A stretch of 64,000 nt of DNA, from contig NC_092876.1 of assembly GCF_028372415.1 (NCBI RefSeq), positions 61,528,385 through 61,592,384 of the forward strand. The letters are read 5' to 3'. Source of the stretch: Notamacropus eugenii. Its lineage: Eukaryota > Chordata > Mammalia > Diprotodontia > Macropodidae. Positions 23,641-54,362 of the stretch are shown piece after piece (positions within the stretch are counted from its first letter, which is position 1; each line of letters starts with the position of its first letter). Both the position numbers and the translations under genes were made by a program. The notes beneath the pieces were generated by a model. It was not told the origin of the DNA and ran no database searches. It saw only the letters and a program-made list of their open reading frames with translations.

Positions 23641-24641
23641 TTAGAAGAATAATAACTCCCTGTGCTATAGGCCATGTGCTATATAGGCTTTAAAGTCAAA
23701 GTACTCCACTGGATCTCTACTTCCTGCAAATGTTGCCATTTCCATGGGAGGTGAAGGGGCACGATGTTGGGAAGGTTTAGAGTTGAGGATGGAACTTTGC
23801 TCTTCTGAATTCCAGATCCTGTGGACCAGGAACCATCTGACTAAGAGGATAACCAGCAGTTGAGAATTTGTTTCTAGGTGTAAGGGAGGGTAGAGTTGTA
23901 AGGGGGCTGCAAAATCTCTGGGAAGGATGAGAAATATGAGGTCTGAAACAACTGTCCCTCTGTCATTGTCAACAAACATTTCTTTGCTGTAATATATTCT
24001 GAGGGGCAATGCTAATCCTCTGGGCATTTAAAGAAAGGCCCCATGTCCATATGAGAGAGGGAGGGGACAGGAGAAGGAAAGGGAAAGTCTTCTAGAAGGT
24101 GAGATTTAAGCCAAGGGGCAGAAGTGTAGAAGGGAAGTAGTCCAGCCATAGCATAGACAAAAGGTAGACAAAAGCATGGAGCTGGGGAATGAAATAGGAA
24201 ACAGGAGAAACAGCTAGAGGATTGACTGGAAAGAATTTGGAAGGAGATAAAAAATGTAAATCTCGTCTTTCAAAAATGGGATTAAGTTTCCTGACCTTTC
24301 TTACAAAGTCAGCAATAAGACTCCCCCTGTGCTGGGGAGGTAGTATGGGAAATACTTCAAACTATTTCCATTTCAAACACTTCATACTCTGAAATAAGGT
24401 TTTAGGATTGGAAGGAATCAATCTAGTCTGGTTACACTGTGTGACCCTAGGCCAATCAGTGTTCCAGGCAATTCTCTGGAAGTTAGAGTAATAGCTAACA
24501 TTTATAGAGCACTTTAAGGTTCGCTAACATATTTGATCCTCTCTATAGACCTAGGAGTTAGGTGCCATTATTATTACTGTTTTACAAATGAAGAAATTGG
24601 GTCTAGTTTCACACAGCTAGTGCCTGAGGTCAGTCCAGGGT

Positions 24642-24798
24642 AAATGGATAGAGTGCCAGGCTGTGATCCTGGGCAAGTCATTTCATCCTGTTTGCCTCAG
24701 TTTCCTCATCTGTAAAATGAGTCAGAGAAAAATGACAAACCACCCCATTGTCTTTGCCAAAAAAAGCCCCAAGTGGTGTCCAATGTGACTGAAAACAA
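24642..24798 (+). mobile_element. Marsupial SINE, 5' shortened
   Basis: It has the head GGATAGAGTGCCAGGC, then directly the GATCCTGGGCAAGTCA core and the CAAACCACCCCATTGTCTTT tail, with an internal deletion of the B-box part. Confidence 0.8.
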
Positions 24799-25447
24799 AC
24801 TACAATTCTTGACTCCATATCAGGTAGAACACAGAATGTCAGGGGCTGAAAAAGAGACATCAGAAGTCTAACATCATTTTATGGAGGTTTTTCACTAAGC
24901 CGGGCTGGATCAGCCCTTCCCTCCATGGTTTCAATGAGCGCATTGTTCTTCTACCATGGGATGGCTTGCCCACCAGGCATCTTGGGTAAGCCACCTTGTG
25001 GTAGACAGATACATTGGGTAATTCCTAGGTAGCCAAGTGTGGAATACCCAGACAATGTTTTAATCCCCAGATGAAGTTCCTTCTGCCTCAGCATGTTGCT
25101 GAGTTATCTTCCCATGGCTCTCCTGAGTCCCTGTGTCTTCAAGAAACAGGCTCATTCCTTCATTCCTTGGGAACCCCGATTAAGGGACAAGAGTGAAGAT
25201 TCCTGGCACATGGAGTCAACAGCCTTTCCTTTATTAAGCTCCTGCACTCTCTGGTCCATATGTATACGTATCAGCCATTTAGGAAGATCCTGGAATTCTG
25301 GTCCTAACTTTGCCAGGGACTGACTCTAGCAATGGACCTTGGACAAGTTACTAAGTGGTAAAAGCAATGATGGTAAAAATGATTGGCAGAATTGGAAAAC
25401 TTGAACCCATGGTAGCTTCAGTTTTTCTAGTTCTAAAATAAAGGAGG

Positions 25448-25880
25448 TCAGGGATCCTTTGCTTCTGTGCACCCTGGACCCCTTTAGCAGGCTGAAGCCT
25501 CTGGGCTCCTTCTCAGAATCATTTTTTGGTTTTTTTATATTTTAGTTTTTTAACTTGTGGAATAAAATAAGCATTTCTATAACTTATAGTAATATAAGTT
25601 TTATATTTTATACTACATGTAAACTTTATATATAGTATAATAGTACAATAATATACATTATTGTATTATAAAATATGATTGCACATGAAATTACAAATCT
25701 GCTATGCAAGTCTGGCTATATATGACAAGAGTATTGTAAATTTCTTCCCTAGAGATGGCTACCATTAGACACAAATATGTACATGTCAGACTCATGTTTT
25801 TATGCATAAAATAATACATAGGATTACAAAATTATATTTATATACAATGAAATTTAAGTTCATGGATTACAAAGGAGCCA
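25448..25880. repeat. AT-rich interspersed repeat remnant, family not identified
   Basis: It begins with CCCTGGACCCCTTTAGCAGG and GGGCTCCTTCTCAGAATCAT and ends with AAATTTAAGTTCATGGATTA. A 300-base TA-rich middle (TATATATAGTATAATAGTAC) separates them. The pattern is a known type of old mammalian interspersed repeat, and a related scrap (GCATAGGATTACAAAG) lies at 37880. I cannot name the family without a library search. Confidence 0.5.
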
Positions 25881-26036
25881 AATGTACTGAATTCAGCTTC
25901 CCTGTGTATCTAATACATCCATCTCAAAAAGTTAAAGATCGCTACATGAGATAATCCTTGGTCCCTTCCAGCTCTGACTTCTGTTCAAAGTACATTGATT
26001 TGCATGATTACCTTCATCCTACCCCCCCAAAAGGAG

Positions 26037-26096
26037 TCTAGGATCCATTCCCCAGTCTGTTTTTTCTCTAGGATCCATTCCCCAGTCTTTTTTCTT
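26037..26096 (+). repeat. 30-bp tandem duplication
   Basis: Two copies of TCTAGGATCCATTCCCCAGT plus a T-rich end, 30 bp apart; they differ only in the T run. Confidence 0.93.
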
Positions 26097-26494
26097 TAGA
26101 GTCAGAGCTCCAGCTCTGGTTTGGGCAGATTATGTAGTCCCAGGGTGATGCTATGTGGCTCTGAAACTGGTTGGGTGGAGTTATGGGGCCTTATCTCAAG
26201 GAACATCACATCCCCAGGAAAACATTAGCTCAACATTTGCACTGGCTGTTCCAATGTCACCCAAGCACCCTGCTGTATGGCACCTTAGGGTAATGTCCAG
26301 CTGCTACAGGCCCCAGCACATTCATACCAAGCTTTCCTAGAAATGGTTGCCCAGAGTTCACTCTTAATTAGAGCATGTTGGAATGAAAACATTCCTGGGG
26401 AGGGAAAGGGAGCAATTAGGTACAGGCAGGGAAGCCTGTAGGACAGTAATAGGACTTCTTCACAAAGATCAAATGAGACAATACAAACCTTTTT

Positions 26495-26545
26495 TGTTCA
26501 GTCTTTCAGCCATGTCCAATTCTTCATGACCCGTGCTTGGAGTAG
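26495..26545 (-). mobile_element. SINE/RTE tail scrap, antisense
   Basis: Only the tail CAGCCATGTCCAATTCTTCA followed by TGACCCGTG is present; the rest is absent. Confidence 0.6.
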
Positions 26546-26639
26546 GATTAAGAGTTAGGAGAACTAGTCCCCAGTCCCACTACAGGGGTGCCAGGGAACT
26601 CATCAGTAAGAACATATATAAAGATGTGGAAAATAGAAC

Positions 26640-26882
26640 GTAGTTACTGAGTTATTTCAGTCCTGTCTGACTCTGTGACCCCATTTGGGGTTTTCTTGGC
26701 AGAGATACTGGAGTGGTTTGCCATTTCCTTCTCTAACTATTTTTTTTAATAGATGAGGAAACGGAGGCAACTAGGGTTGTTGTGACTTGCCCAGGGTCAC
26801 ACAAGTGTGTGTCTGAGGCTGGATTTGAACTCCTGACTCCACACTCCTGGCTCTGTCAATGGATAGGGCACCACCCAGTCGC
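26640..26882 (-). mobile_element. Marsupial SINE, antisense, nearly full length
   Basis: GACCCCATTTGGGGTTTTCT, then GGTTTGCCATTTCCTTCTCT, a T-rich insertion at about 26741-26749, GATGAGGAAACGGAGGCAAC, and GATTTGAACTCCTGACTCC toward the head. Confidence 0.88.
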
Positions 26883-27675
26883 ACTATGTAAACCTTTAAA
26901 TGTGTGGTATGTGACCTGTGATTTTAATTGGTGTAGGGAGCTTCAAGTAAGGAAATTCCCTTCAATGTAGATCAATATTTTCTGAGTTGTCTCCTTCAAA
27001 AGTGGGGGAAGGGCCATAGGAATATGCCTGTCATTGGATATTTTTGATGTATGACCCCTTATCCCCTAGTTTAGTCTTAGAGCAGCATGACCCAAGACTG
27101 ATATTCTTTTCCAAGACTCATTAGGAAACGCCCAATGAACTCATGGAGTGAGCTCTCTATGAACAGTTATCTTTGATTATTCCCAGGCCCCATCTCCCTT
27201 TCACCCAACTAGGGAACAGACTGTTCATTTTCCTGTAGCCATCCCCCTGCTTTCTGTTTCTACTGGTGTAGTCCAGATTCTGTGGCCAAGGATTACAAAG
27301 GCCCGGGTGGCTGGCTCTTCCCACCAGTTTACAAGTGTGAAAGGTGGGGTTAAGTATCTTAGTAACTGCTGACAGAACCTGCTCTTGACTTCCTTCCTAA
27401 GTCAGGGTTAGGGTCAAGATCTGGACTTCTGACCTATCCAGCTCTCATATCCAGTGTTAGAGCATTCTTTACGTTTCTTCCAGTTCTAATATTCCTTGTT
27501 CTGTGCTATCAAATTTAAGAGATGACTAAGAGGGAGATCCAAAAAGACCTTGGCAAGATGGAATTTTGGGATCGGGATGGCAAGTAATACAGTAACAAGA
27601 GATACAGTATAGTGTATTGGGGTTTGCAAAGAACTTTATGAATAGAATCTCCTTTAATACTCATAGCAAACAGCT

Positions 27676-27755
27676 GAGGAAACTGAGGTAAACAGGGTTA
27701 AGTGACTTGCCCAATGAGGAAACTGAGGTAAACAGGGTTAAGTGACTTGCCCAAT
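27676..27755 (+). repeat. 40-bp exact tandem duplication inside a SINE remnant
   Basis: GAGGAAACTGAGGTAAACAG through CTTGCCCAAT is present twice with no mismatch, period 40. The unit is itself antisense SINE core. The identity suggests a recent slip or an assembly artefact. Confidence 0.93.
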
Positions 27756-28102
27756 GCTACTAAGTGTCTGAGGCTAGATTCTTCCCAAATTCCCTATGTT
27801 ATTTACTGTCCCATCTCAATGCCTCTAATGTAATGAAAATTAATGTAAAGGCTCATGTTTGAGTTCAAAATATCAAATTTTAGGGATTTCAATTCATCTG
27901 CAAAACAACTATGGGTGGTCAGTGTGGTGGAAAAGTTAATGCAATTGTAAGTTGGCATTAAGAGAATCCATAAAAGAAAACAGGTATCCTCTCCCTGGTC
28001 AGATCACATTTGGAGTATGGTGTTCCCATTTGAGAAAGGACACAATGAACCTGAGAGCCTCTAGAGAAGGGTGCCCAGGGGCTTGAGGTCAAGAGATAAT
28101 TA

Positions 28103-28195
28103 AAGGAATGCTAGGTGGCAGTGGACAGAGCATTGGCCCTGGAGTTAGGAAGATGAGTCTTCCTGAGTTCAAATCTGGCCTCAGACACTAAGACT
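28103..28195 (+). mobile_element. Marsupial SINE head fragment
   Basis: Head and B-box half only: GCTAGGTGGCAGTGGACAGA, then GTTCAAATCTGGCCTCAGAC. The tail is missing. Confidence 0.75.
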
Positions 28196-28514
28196 GAACA
28201 AGCCTGAGAAAGGAAGGTCATACATGTGAAGAGCTGGCATGAGAACTGTGATCCCTGCGTCAGGGATGTCCTGCTTCTGCCCAGACACAGATTTAGGAAA
28301 AGCCTTCTAACTGGAAAATGTCTCCCTTGGAAGGTAGCTGGATTTGCCCTTTCTCTAGCACTGACCAGATAATCACATGTTGGTCATTCTTCCTGTTCAA
28401 GTGCATTTGGACCAAGGGGCATCCAACCTGAAGATGCTGGGTTCTATTCAGCTCAAAATCTGTTCCTAAAACATGTGACATGTCTGTGGGATGCAGGAAG
28501 GAATGATTTGAAAC

Positions 28515-28790
28515 CTAAACTTCTAGTTCTGACATTCTGTGTTCTAAGGTTCCATTAATCTGACTTTTCTCAGTTTTGTAAATTCTCTCAGTGCTAATTC
28601 TAAATTCTAAGGCTCTACTTTACCCTTCTAGTCTCCTAGCTCTATGTTCTAAGGCCTGTCCCAGCTGACATTTTGTGTTCCAAGGCCCCTTTCGGTTCCC
28701 CATCAGTTTTGTCATTCTGGATTCTAACATCATGTGTTTTATGGTCACATTCAGTACTCTGCCTTAATAGACCCTCTCTACTGTTCTACT
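28515..28790 (-). repeat. 33-bp minisatellite, inverted orientation, intron 1
   Basis: Reverse-complement units such as CTAGTTCTGACATTCTGTGT and TCTAAGGCCTGTCCCAGCTG recur about eight times with strong decay. Read on this strand they resemble the tail of MIR/THER-like SINEs (CCAGCTCTGACATTCT). Confidence 0.75.
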
Positions 28791-29854
28791 TCCAGATTGT
28801 TTTCTTGTCCAAGGGCCCTTGAAGCTTTGCCTTTATTATATAACTCCTTCAGTGCAAGAAGAAAGCAAATATTAGCTGTATTTGACCCTTGTATCACCTG
28901 ATATGGTTGGGTGGTTGATTCTCTTGGCACAGATTGCCAAGTGTGAGTGGCCACTAGAGTGAGACGGATCATAAATGACTTGTCCACTATGATTCTGTGA
29001 TGACTCACTGGAGGCTGGGTAGGAAGGGGCTGAATCTCTGGCTCTGGGGGGTGAGCAGAGGGGTGCTACAGAATGATGCCCTGGGTGGCTCTCTTCCAAC
29101 TGGGACTGGGTTAGAGTGTGTACTGGGAAGGATGCCATCCAGAATGGTTACACAGAGGAAAATGAAACTGCCATCCACGGTTCTCTGCAGACTTTTGTCT
29201 GGAGGAGAGAATATGGGGGATGAACTGAATATGCAACTATTAAGTGGGAGATTGAACCCCTTAGTGGTATGAGGAGAAGGCTAAAATGAGCTCTTGTTTG
29301 CCATGTCTCTAAAGGTCTAGTTACTTGATCCCTGCCTCAGTTTTCCCTTGTAATAGGAGGGTGCTCAGACTAAGGGACTTCCGTGGTTACGTAGCCCAGC
29401 CAGTCTATAACTCTCCTCATATACCTGACAAGTGATCATCTACCGGACATAGCTGAATTTGCTTGAATATGCAATTTTTTAGAAAACCCAGCAGTGTACA
29501 CTCTGACCTAGCATACCTTTCTAGGCTTAATAAATTAATATTTTAGACTACAACCAAGCAGCAGGTATGTATTAGACATTTATCACCTCCTAGGCACTGT
29601 GTTTAAGTTCTGGGATACAAAGACAATCCCTTTCCTAAAGGAGCTTACACCCTCCCCCCACTGAAGAAAAAGCAAACTCCTAAAATGTATATTAAAGAAA
29701 AAAATTCCTGCTTTAGTCATGCCCATAAAAAATATATGTCTCACTTTGCCTTTTAAGGCTGTGCAGGAGGAGGATGCCATGGTTTATCATTGGTCCTCTG
29801 GAATCATGGTTAATGATCACCTTATCCTAAGACTTCCTTTGTATCCTTTTTTCA

Positions 29855-29943
29855 AATGACTTGCCCAAGGTCACACAGCTAGTAAGTGTCAAGTGTCTGA
29901 GGCTGGATTTGAACTCCAGGGCCGGTGCCTCTATTCACTGCCC
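29855..29943 (-). mobile_element. SINE head fragment, antisense
   Basis: GACTTGCCCAAGGTCACACA, AGCTAGTAAGTGTCAAG and GGCTGGATTTGAACTCCAGG are present. The RTE-like tail is missing. Confidence 0.75.
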
Positions 29944-30379
29944 CTTTGTATCCTTTCTCATGTCATGTCCACCAATGCTGTCCAGAGCCACGAGGAGGAG
30001 CCAGGTCTATTTATATTGGTGCCTTTTGTCCTTACATCTCATTCTTGTCCACTCTGTCCCCACCCCCCACTTCTGGACCCAGAAGGCCATCCCTGGTAAC
30101 AAAGATTTCAAAAGAAAGGGGAAAAAGCAGTTTGGGAAAACAAACCAATCCTTCAAATGCATTTGTAGATGCACCTGCAGCCCCTCACTTGTGCAGGGTA
30201 GGGAAGGGGGTGTGTTTTCTGAACCCTTCTTGGGGCCAGATTGGGCCATTAGAGTTAGGGAACATCCAGGAGCAATGTTTTGTTCTCTGCTTACATGGTT
30301 GGAGCCATTGTTCATATTCTTCTGACTTACTCCTTATTGTTCTGTCTCAGTTGATTGGTAAGCCATAGAGCAGTATTTG

Positions 30380-30656
30380 CGTTCAGTCTTTTCATTCCTT
30401 AGTCATCTCTTTGTGATCCCATTTGAGATTTTCTTAGCATCTTTTTTTAATCCTGGCAAAGATACAGGAGTGGTTTTGCACTTCAATTCATTTTACAGAT
30501 GAGGACACTGAGGACCCCCCAAAGCCAGTCTTTTTTTGGCAAACAGGGTTAAGTGACTTGCCCATGGTCACCCATCTAGTAAGTGTCTGAAGCTGGATTT
30601 GAACTCCAAAGTCTTTCTGACTCTAAGGCCCATCCCTAGAGCCACCTAGCTGCCTC
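30380..30656 (-). mobile_element. Marsupial SINE, antisense, with internal insertions
   Basis: Antisense copy of a full SINE with two short extra stretches (around 30440-30455 and 30510-30538). The head end GAGCCACCTAGCTGCCTC is intact. Confidence 0.83.
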
Positions 30657-30684
30657 ATTATGTTGTGACCACATCCCTGTCTAT

Positions 30685-30860
30685 CTTCAGCTTGCATCAG
30701 GTCATCCAGGTCTTCCATTTTCCTCTGAAATAATTTCTAATGATGCAGCAGTAGTCCATACTTCATTTCATATTAGTGGGCTGTTATGAAAAGAGATTTT
30801 TGTGCATGGGGTCTTTCCCTCTTTCTTCTCTTTAGGGGCTTATGCCTACTAGTCAATCAC
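30685..30860 (-). mobile_element. LINE-1 3'-end fragment, antisense
   Basis: GCATCAGGTCATCCAGGTCT, CTAATGATGCAGCAGTAGTC and TTAGGGGCTTATGCCTACTA follow the order seen in the other antisense LINE-1 3' ends of this window. Confidence 0.65.
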
Positions 30861-31384
30861 ATGATGTGCACATCATGTGCACTTTGGACAATGTTCTATC
30901 GTCCTCCTGCATCCCTCCACCACTGGCATTTCCAGTCTGGTGGTTTAAGGTGAAATGACATCTACTGGTTTTCATAAATTCTCTCCTCAGTCTCTGGGCC
31001 TCTCTGGCTTCTTGGATAAAATCTCAGCTTCTGTAGAAAGCCTTTCTTTAGAACTTTCTATAGAAGGTTCCTCCTTTATGCTAACGCTTCATTAGTTGAT
31101 GCTTATTCTTTAAATACAATCTTGTTTGTACGTAACTGTATATTGTTTTCCCTGCCTTTTGTTTTTCTTTGTATTCCTAGTGCTTAGAAGTGTCTAGAAC
31201 ATAGTAGGGGACATATTTATTTATAAACATAAAAATATGTTAGCTAGCTGGATTGCCCCTCACTATCCAGTCCAAAGAGATCTACAGAGAGTGGTCCCGA
31301 AGGTCCATGGCTGGGACTCTTGGGTCTCTGGACCTCTGGATACTGTTTGGAGTTGGATTCTTTGCAAAACAAGGTGGTTGAAAC

Positions 31385-31495
31385 TGACCTAACTACCTTC
31401 TAGCTCTTTATTCTAAGGCCTCTCTCCCCATCCACCTTAGATACCCTAGGTTCTAAGGGCCCTCCTAGCTCTTTGACATTCTACGATCTCAGGGC
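31385..31495 (-). repeat. 33-bp minisatellite, inverted, short
   Basis: Three units (CTAGCTCTTTATTCTAAGGC, AGGTTCTAAGGGCCCTCCTA and TAGCTCTTTGACATTCTACG) follow a sense SINE 3' part (GAAACTGACCTAACTACC). Confidence 0.65.
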
Positions 31496-31791
31496 ATATG
31501 ATCCTTTTCCTACCATGCTCACAGAGTCGAGATATGAAAAGGGATTCCATTTGCTTCAATATTTCAATGATCCCTAATATCCTAGGTGTGGGCATTCTAG
31601 GCAATCTTCAAGAGTTATCCAAACAACTTAAAAGATGGTGACCCTGCCAAGGTTGACCCCTTCTGTTTGTGTCCCTTCTCATCTCTGGAACTGAGCCCAT
31701 TGTTATTGTCAAGTAGTTTTAATCATGTCCAACTAGCAAAACAAGTCAAGGGAATTTCTTTCTCCCCCCACCCCCATTTTTGTCCACTTAT

Positions 31792-31991
31792 GTTGTTGAT
31801 CAATTGTTTTCAGTCTTATCTAACTCCTCATGACCTCATTTGGGGTTTTCTTGGCCAGAAGTGGTTTGTCATTTCCTTCTTCAGCTCATTTTATAGGTGA
31901 AGAAACTGAGGCAAACAGGAACTTGCCCAGGGTCAGATAGCTGGAAAGTGTCTGAGGCTAGATTTGGATGCTCTATCCATCTAGCTACCCC
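31792..31991 (-). mobile_element. Marsupial SINE, antisense
   Basis: GACCTCATTTGGGGTTTTCT, AGAAACTGAGGCAAACAGG and GTGTCTGAGGCTAGATTTGG are visible. The head is shortened to CTATCCATCTAGCTACCC. Confidence 0.83.
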
Positions 31992-32700
31992 TAGAGATAG
32001 TGCTAACTGCTGTTATATTCTGCCAAGAGATTGAAAAATGAATATGAAACAGTTTGTGGGTCTGCTGGTTAATCATTTTATAGAGCACCTCTGCTCTGCG
32101 CTGTCTCATCATGAGTCTCCCTGATTCCAAGCTCACTGTGCCTTCTAGCCAAGTCCTCAGTTTAGGGAGAGATTGAAGACTGGCTTCTTGGGACAGCTAT
32201 AAAGATGCTTAAGATTCCTTGACCCTGCCCACCCCATTCTATTTCTTTAAATGACAAATTCCTGAGAGTCCCTTTTGTTTTCCTCATTTTTCTGCCCTCC
32301 ATTCATTCTTCCCTTTACATCCTGAGTTCCCATTCCATAACCGAGCCTTCTCTGTCCAGTCCCTTAGCTGTTCAACTTTCTATCAGTGCTCATACACCTT
32401 CACCTTTCACTTTTCACCAGATGTTTGGACTTTTCTCCCTTCATGTCAGAACATATACATTCCTGGTTCTCCCAGCATCCCCTCCAAGGCCTGCAGGACC
32501 AGCACACAGAACCTGGTGGCTAGGAGTCAGGAAGACCTTTGTTCACTCACTGCAAGCCTTGGAGCCTCACTTTCCTCATCTATAGAATGGGAATAATTAC
32601 TTTCCTCCCATGGCTGTTGGGAGGATCAAATAAGGTAGCCAATATAAAACTATGTATGTGTTAGCTATCACTAGAAGGCAAGATGGCATTAGAAGACCTG

Positions 32701-32728
32701 GGATCTCTGGGATCTCTGGGATCTTTCT
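32701..32728 (+). repeat. 9-bp tandem repeat (GGATCTCTG)n
   Basis: Three copies in a row, the third imperfect, next to a MIR-like SINE remnant at about 32520-32660. Confidence 0.85.
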
Positions 32729-33133
32729 CTTTGAGATCAATCTCAGTGCTTCAGGTAGCTCTAAAGGCCATTATGAAAATTATGGTTGTAGTTCCTATAC
32801 CCATTTAATAGAAGAGGAAACAGACCCCGGGGGGCTTGGCCATCAGTGACAAAGCAGGAACCCCACTCTCTCCGTTCCTCTCTCTCCATCTGCCCGGTGA
32901 CTTCCACTGGAGTGAGCTAAGGTCAGTGCTGAAGGTCTGACCCCCTGAGCTGGCCCCAGAGCTCTCACTGGCCTTGGCTAATCTCATAGCATTATCTCCC
33001 TGAGAGTCCATTTAGGGGAGGTGCTGAATCTGCAGGAGGAATCCTTTCTGGGCCTGCCTCTGTATCGTTGTTGCCTGAAAGGTGGAAGCTTGAGAGGTCT
33101 GGGAGTTTCAGGAGGTCCTGAAAAAAGTCCAGC

Positions 33134-33256
33134 ATGGCCCTCCTGTCCAGTACCGGGGAGCTGGCTCTCACCACAGCCCTCAGTGTGCTGTTTCTAATGT
33201 TAATCCTAAGCCTCCTTTGTTATTTTACATGCCGCCTGGCCCGGCCCCTCAGGTAG
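33134..33256 (+). CDS. Candidate 40-residue membrane microprotein or alternative first exon (unrecognised)
   Basis: I do not recognise this ORF. It starts at an ATG in strong context (A at -3, G at +4) with an in-frame TGA just upstream (33119-33121). It encodes MALLSSTGE, then a 23-residue hydrophobic segment with no charge (ALTTALSVLFLMLILSLLCY and FTC), then a basic RLARPLR stub. This is a textbook single-pass signature with the C-terminus in the cytosol. The stop TAG at 33254 overlaps a good splice donor (AG then GTAGGT, GT at 33253). Spliced to ALPL exon 2 the frame would run 8 more codons and stop at 34552. It may be chance; no transcript evidence is available. Confidence 0.25.
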   Translation: MALLSSTGELALTTALSVLFLMLILSLLCYFTCRLARPLR

Positions 33257-33289
33257 GTCGGCTTCCTGCTCTGTCTCAGTCTCTGTGTC

Positions 33290-33490
33290 TTGTGAGCGTT
33301 TCTCTCTCCTACTCCTTTTTCCTTCCCTCCACTCACTGGGCATCTCCCTCTTCTTTCTCATATGCCTTACTTTCTTTCATCCTCTCTTTGGTCTTCCTTC
33401 TCCCTCCCCATTCTTATTTTCTTTCTCTTCCCTCTTTCTATTACCCCTCTTCCTCTCTCCCTTTTCTCATTTTTTCCCCTCCTTTTTGGG
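33290..33490 (+). repeat. Polypyrimidine-rich stretch in intron 1
   Basis: Roughly 200 bases of C/T-rich sequence (CTTCCCTC, TTTCTTTC motifs) follow the candidate donor at 33253. They include no obvious acceptor followed by an open exon. Confidence 0.75.
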
Positions 33491-34149
33491 AGATGACTTC
33501 ATTTAGAGATTTACATTCATTTAGATGGGATGGGGAAGGGGCATCCGTGAATGACAGGTGCCCAGTATCCCACTCAGTCCTTGCAGAGGTGGATCTGAGT
33601 TTGGACCACCTCTCCCCTGTGTCCACTCTCCCTTGGCCCTGACAGGTCACTCTCCTCTGCTCATTGTTTGGGCCTAGCAGAGGGGTTACTAACATGCTAG
33701 GTAATAAGTAAGCAATACACGGAGCAAGGAAAAGAGAAGGGGGCCCAGGCTAGAAGGGGAGGGGGCAGGGAGACCTGGCACTCAAGCTCCTATTCAAGGC
33801 CCTCAGAGCATTTGGCAAAGGGGATGGACTGCTCTGAGTGGCACAAAGTGCTGTGATTGGGCGTCAGGAAGCCAATCAGCAATGGGCAGCCAGTGAAAGG
33901 GCCTCTACATCTTCAGGAGACAAAAGAAACTTGAATGTGGGCACTAGGCATTCACTGTAGCAGGGGGTGGGCTGGAGGTGAGGGAAGTTAGGCCAGACCT
34001 CAGACATCACCTTAGAGAGAACGTGGTAGGGAACCCATCATTAGAAAATGAAAGTAAGGAAGCATGAGCATCTTGTCAGGATGGTCCGGTTCCTTGTGCC
34101 TGCCCAGACTCTTAAACATAGTTATAGAACTAAGAACGGGAAAGGTATT

Positions 34150-34275
34150 TGGAACATAGAACATCAGATCTGAAAGGGACCCTAGAATATAGAATGTCTG
34201 GGGAGGCCCTGAGAACAGCAGAGAGCTAGAGTGGGGGGTCTTTAGAACACAGGATGTCAGAACTGGGAGGGCCCT
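34150..34275 (+). repeat. 33-bp minisatellite, degenerate array before exon 2
   Basis: Three or four decayed units built on GGAACATAGAACATCAG, GAATATAGAATGTCTG and GAACACAGGATGTCAG lie about 260 bases before the exon 2 acceptor. Confidence 0.75.
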
Positions 34276-34611
34276 TCACAGTCAGCTCCTTCAGATGAAT
34301 AGATATAGGCTCAAGGACCAACTAAGATGGAGAGGCAGAACCATTCCAGGTCAAGATAAGTTAAGGATGAGCTCGATGCAGCTGGGGATATTAGTGTGAC
34401 TGGGGCAAAGGGGGAAAAGGAATACAGGTAGTTCCTGGATAGTTGAGGGAAGTGGACTGTATCTCTTTGACTTAGGCAATCTTCAAAAGTTACTCAAGAC
34501 AACTGAGTCATCTGCCTTCTCTTCCACAGGATTGGCACATCAGTGCACATCTGACCAGCTATGCCTCAGGTGTCCAGGCTCAGTCTGGTGAACAGATCCA
34601 CTGATCCTACC

Positions 34612-54362
<19,751 letters not shown>

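Larger units (their letters stand above)
19200..25440. other. Intron 1, middle: dispersed SINEs in anonymous sequence
   Basis: Besides the separately listed elements there are MIR-like remnants near 22100-22250 and 22870-23030, and a diverged repeat near 24060-24240 (GGTGAGATTTAAGCCAAGGG). No supported exon. Confidence 0.5.
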
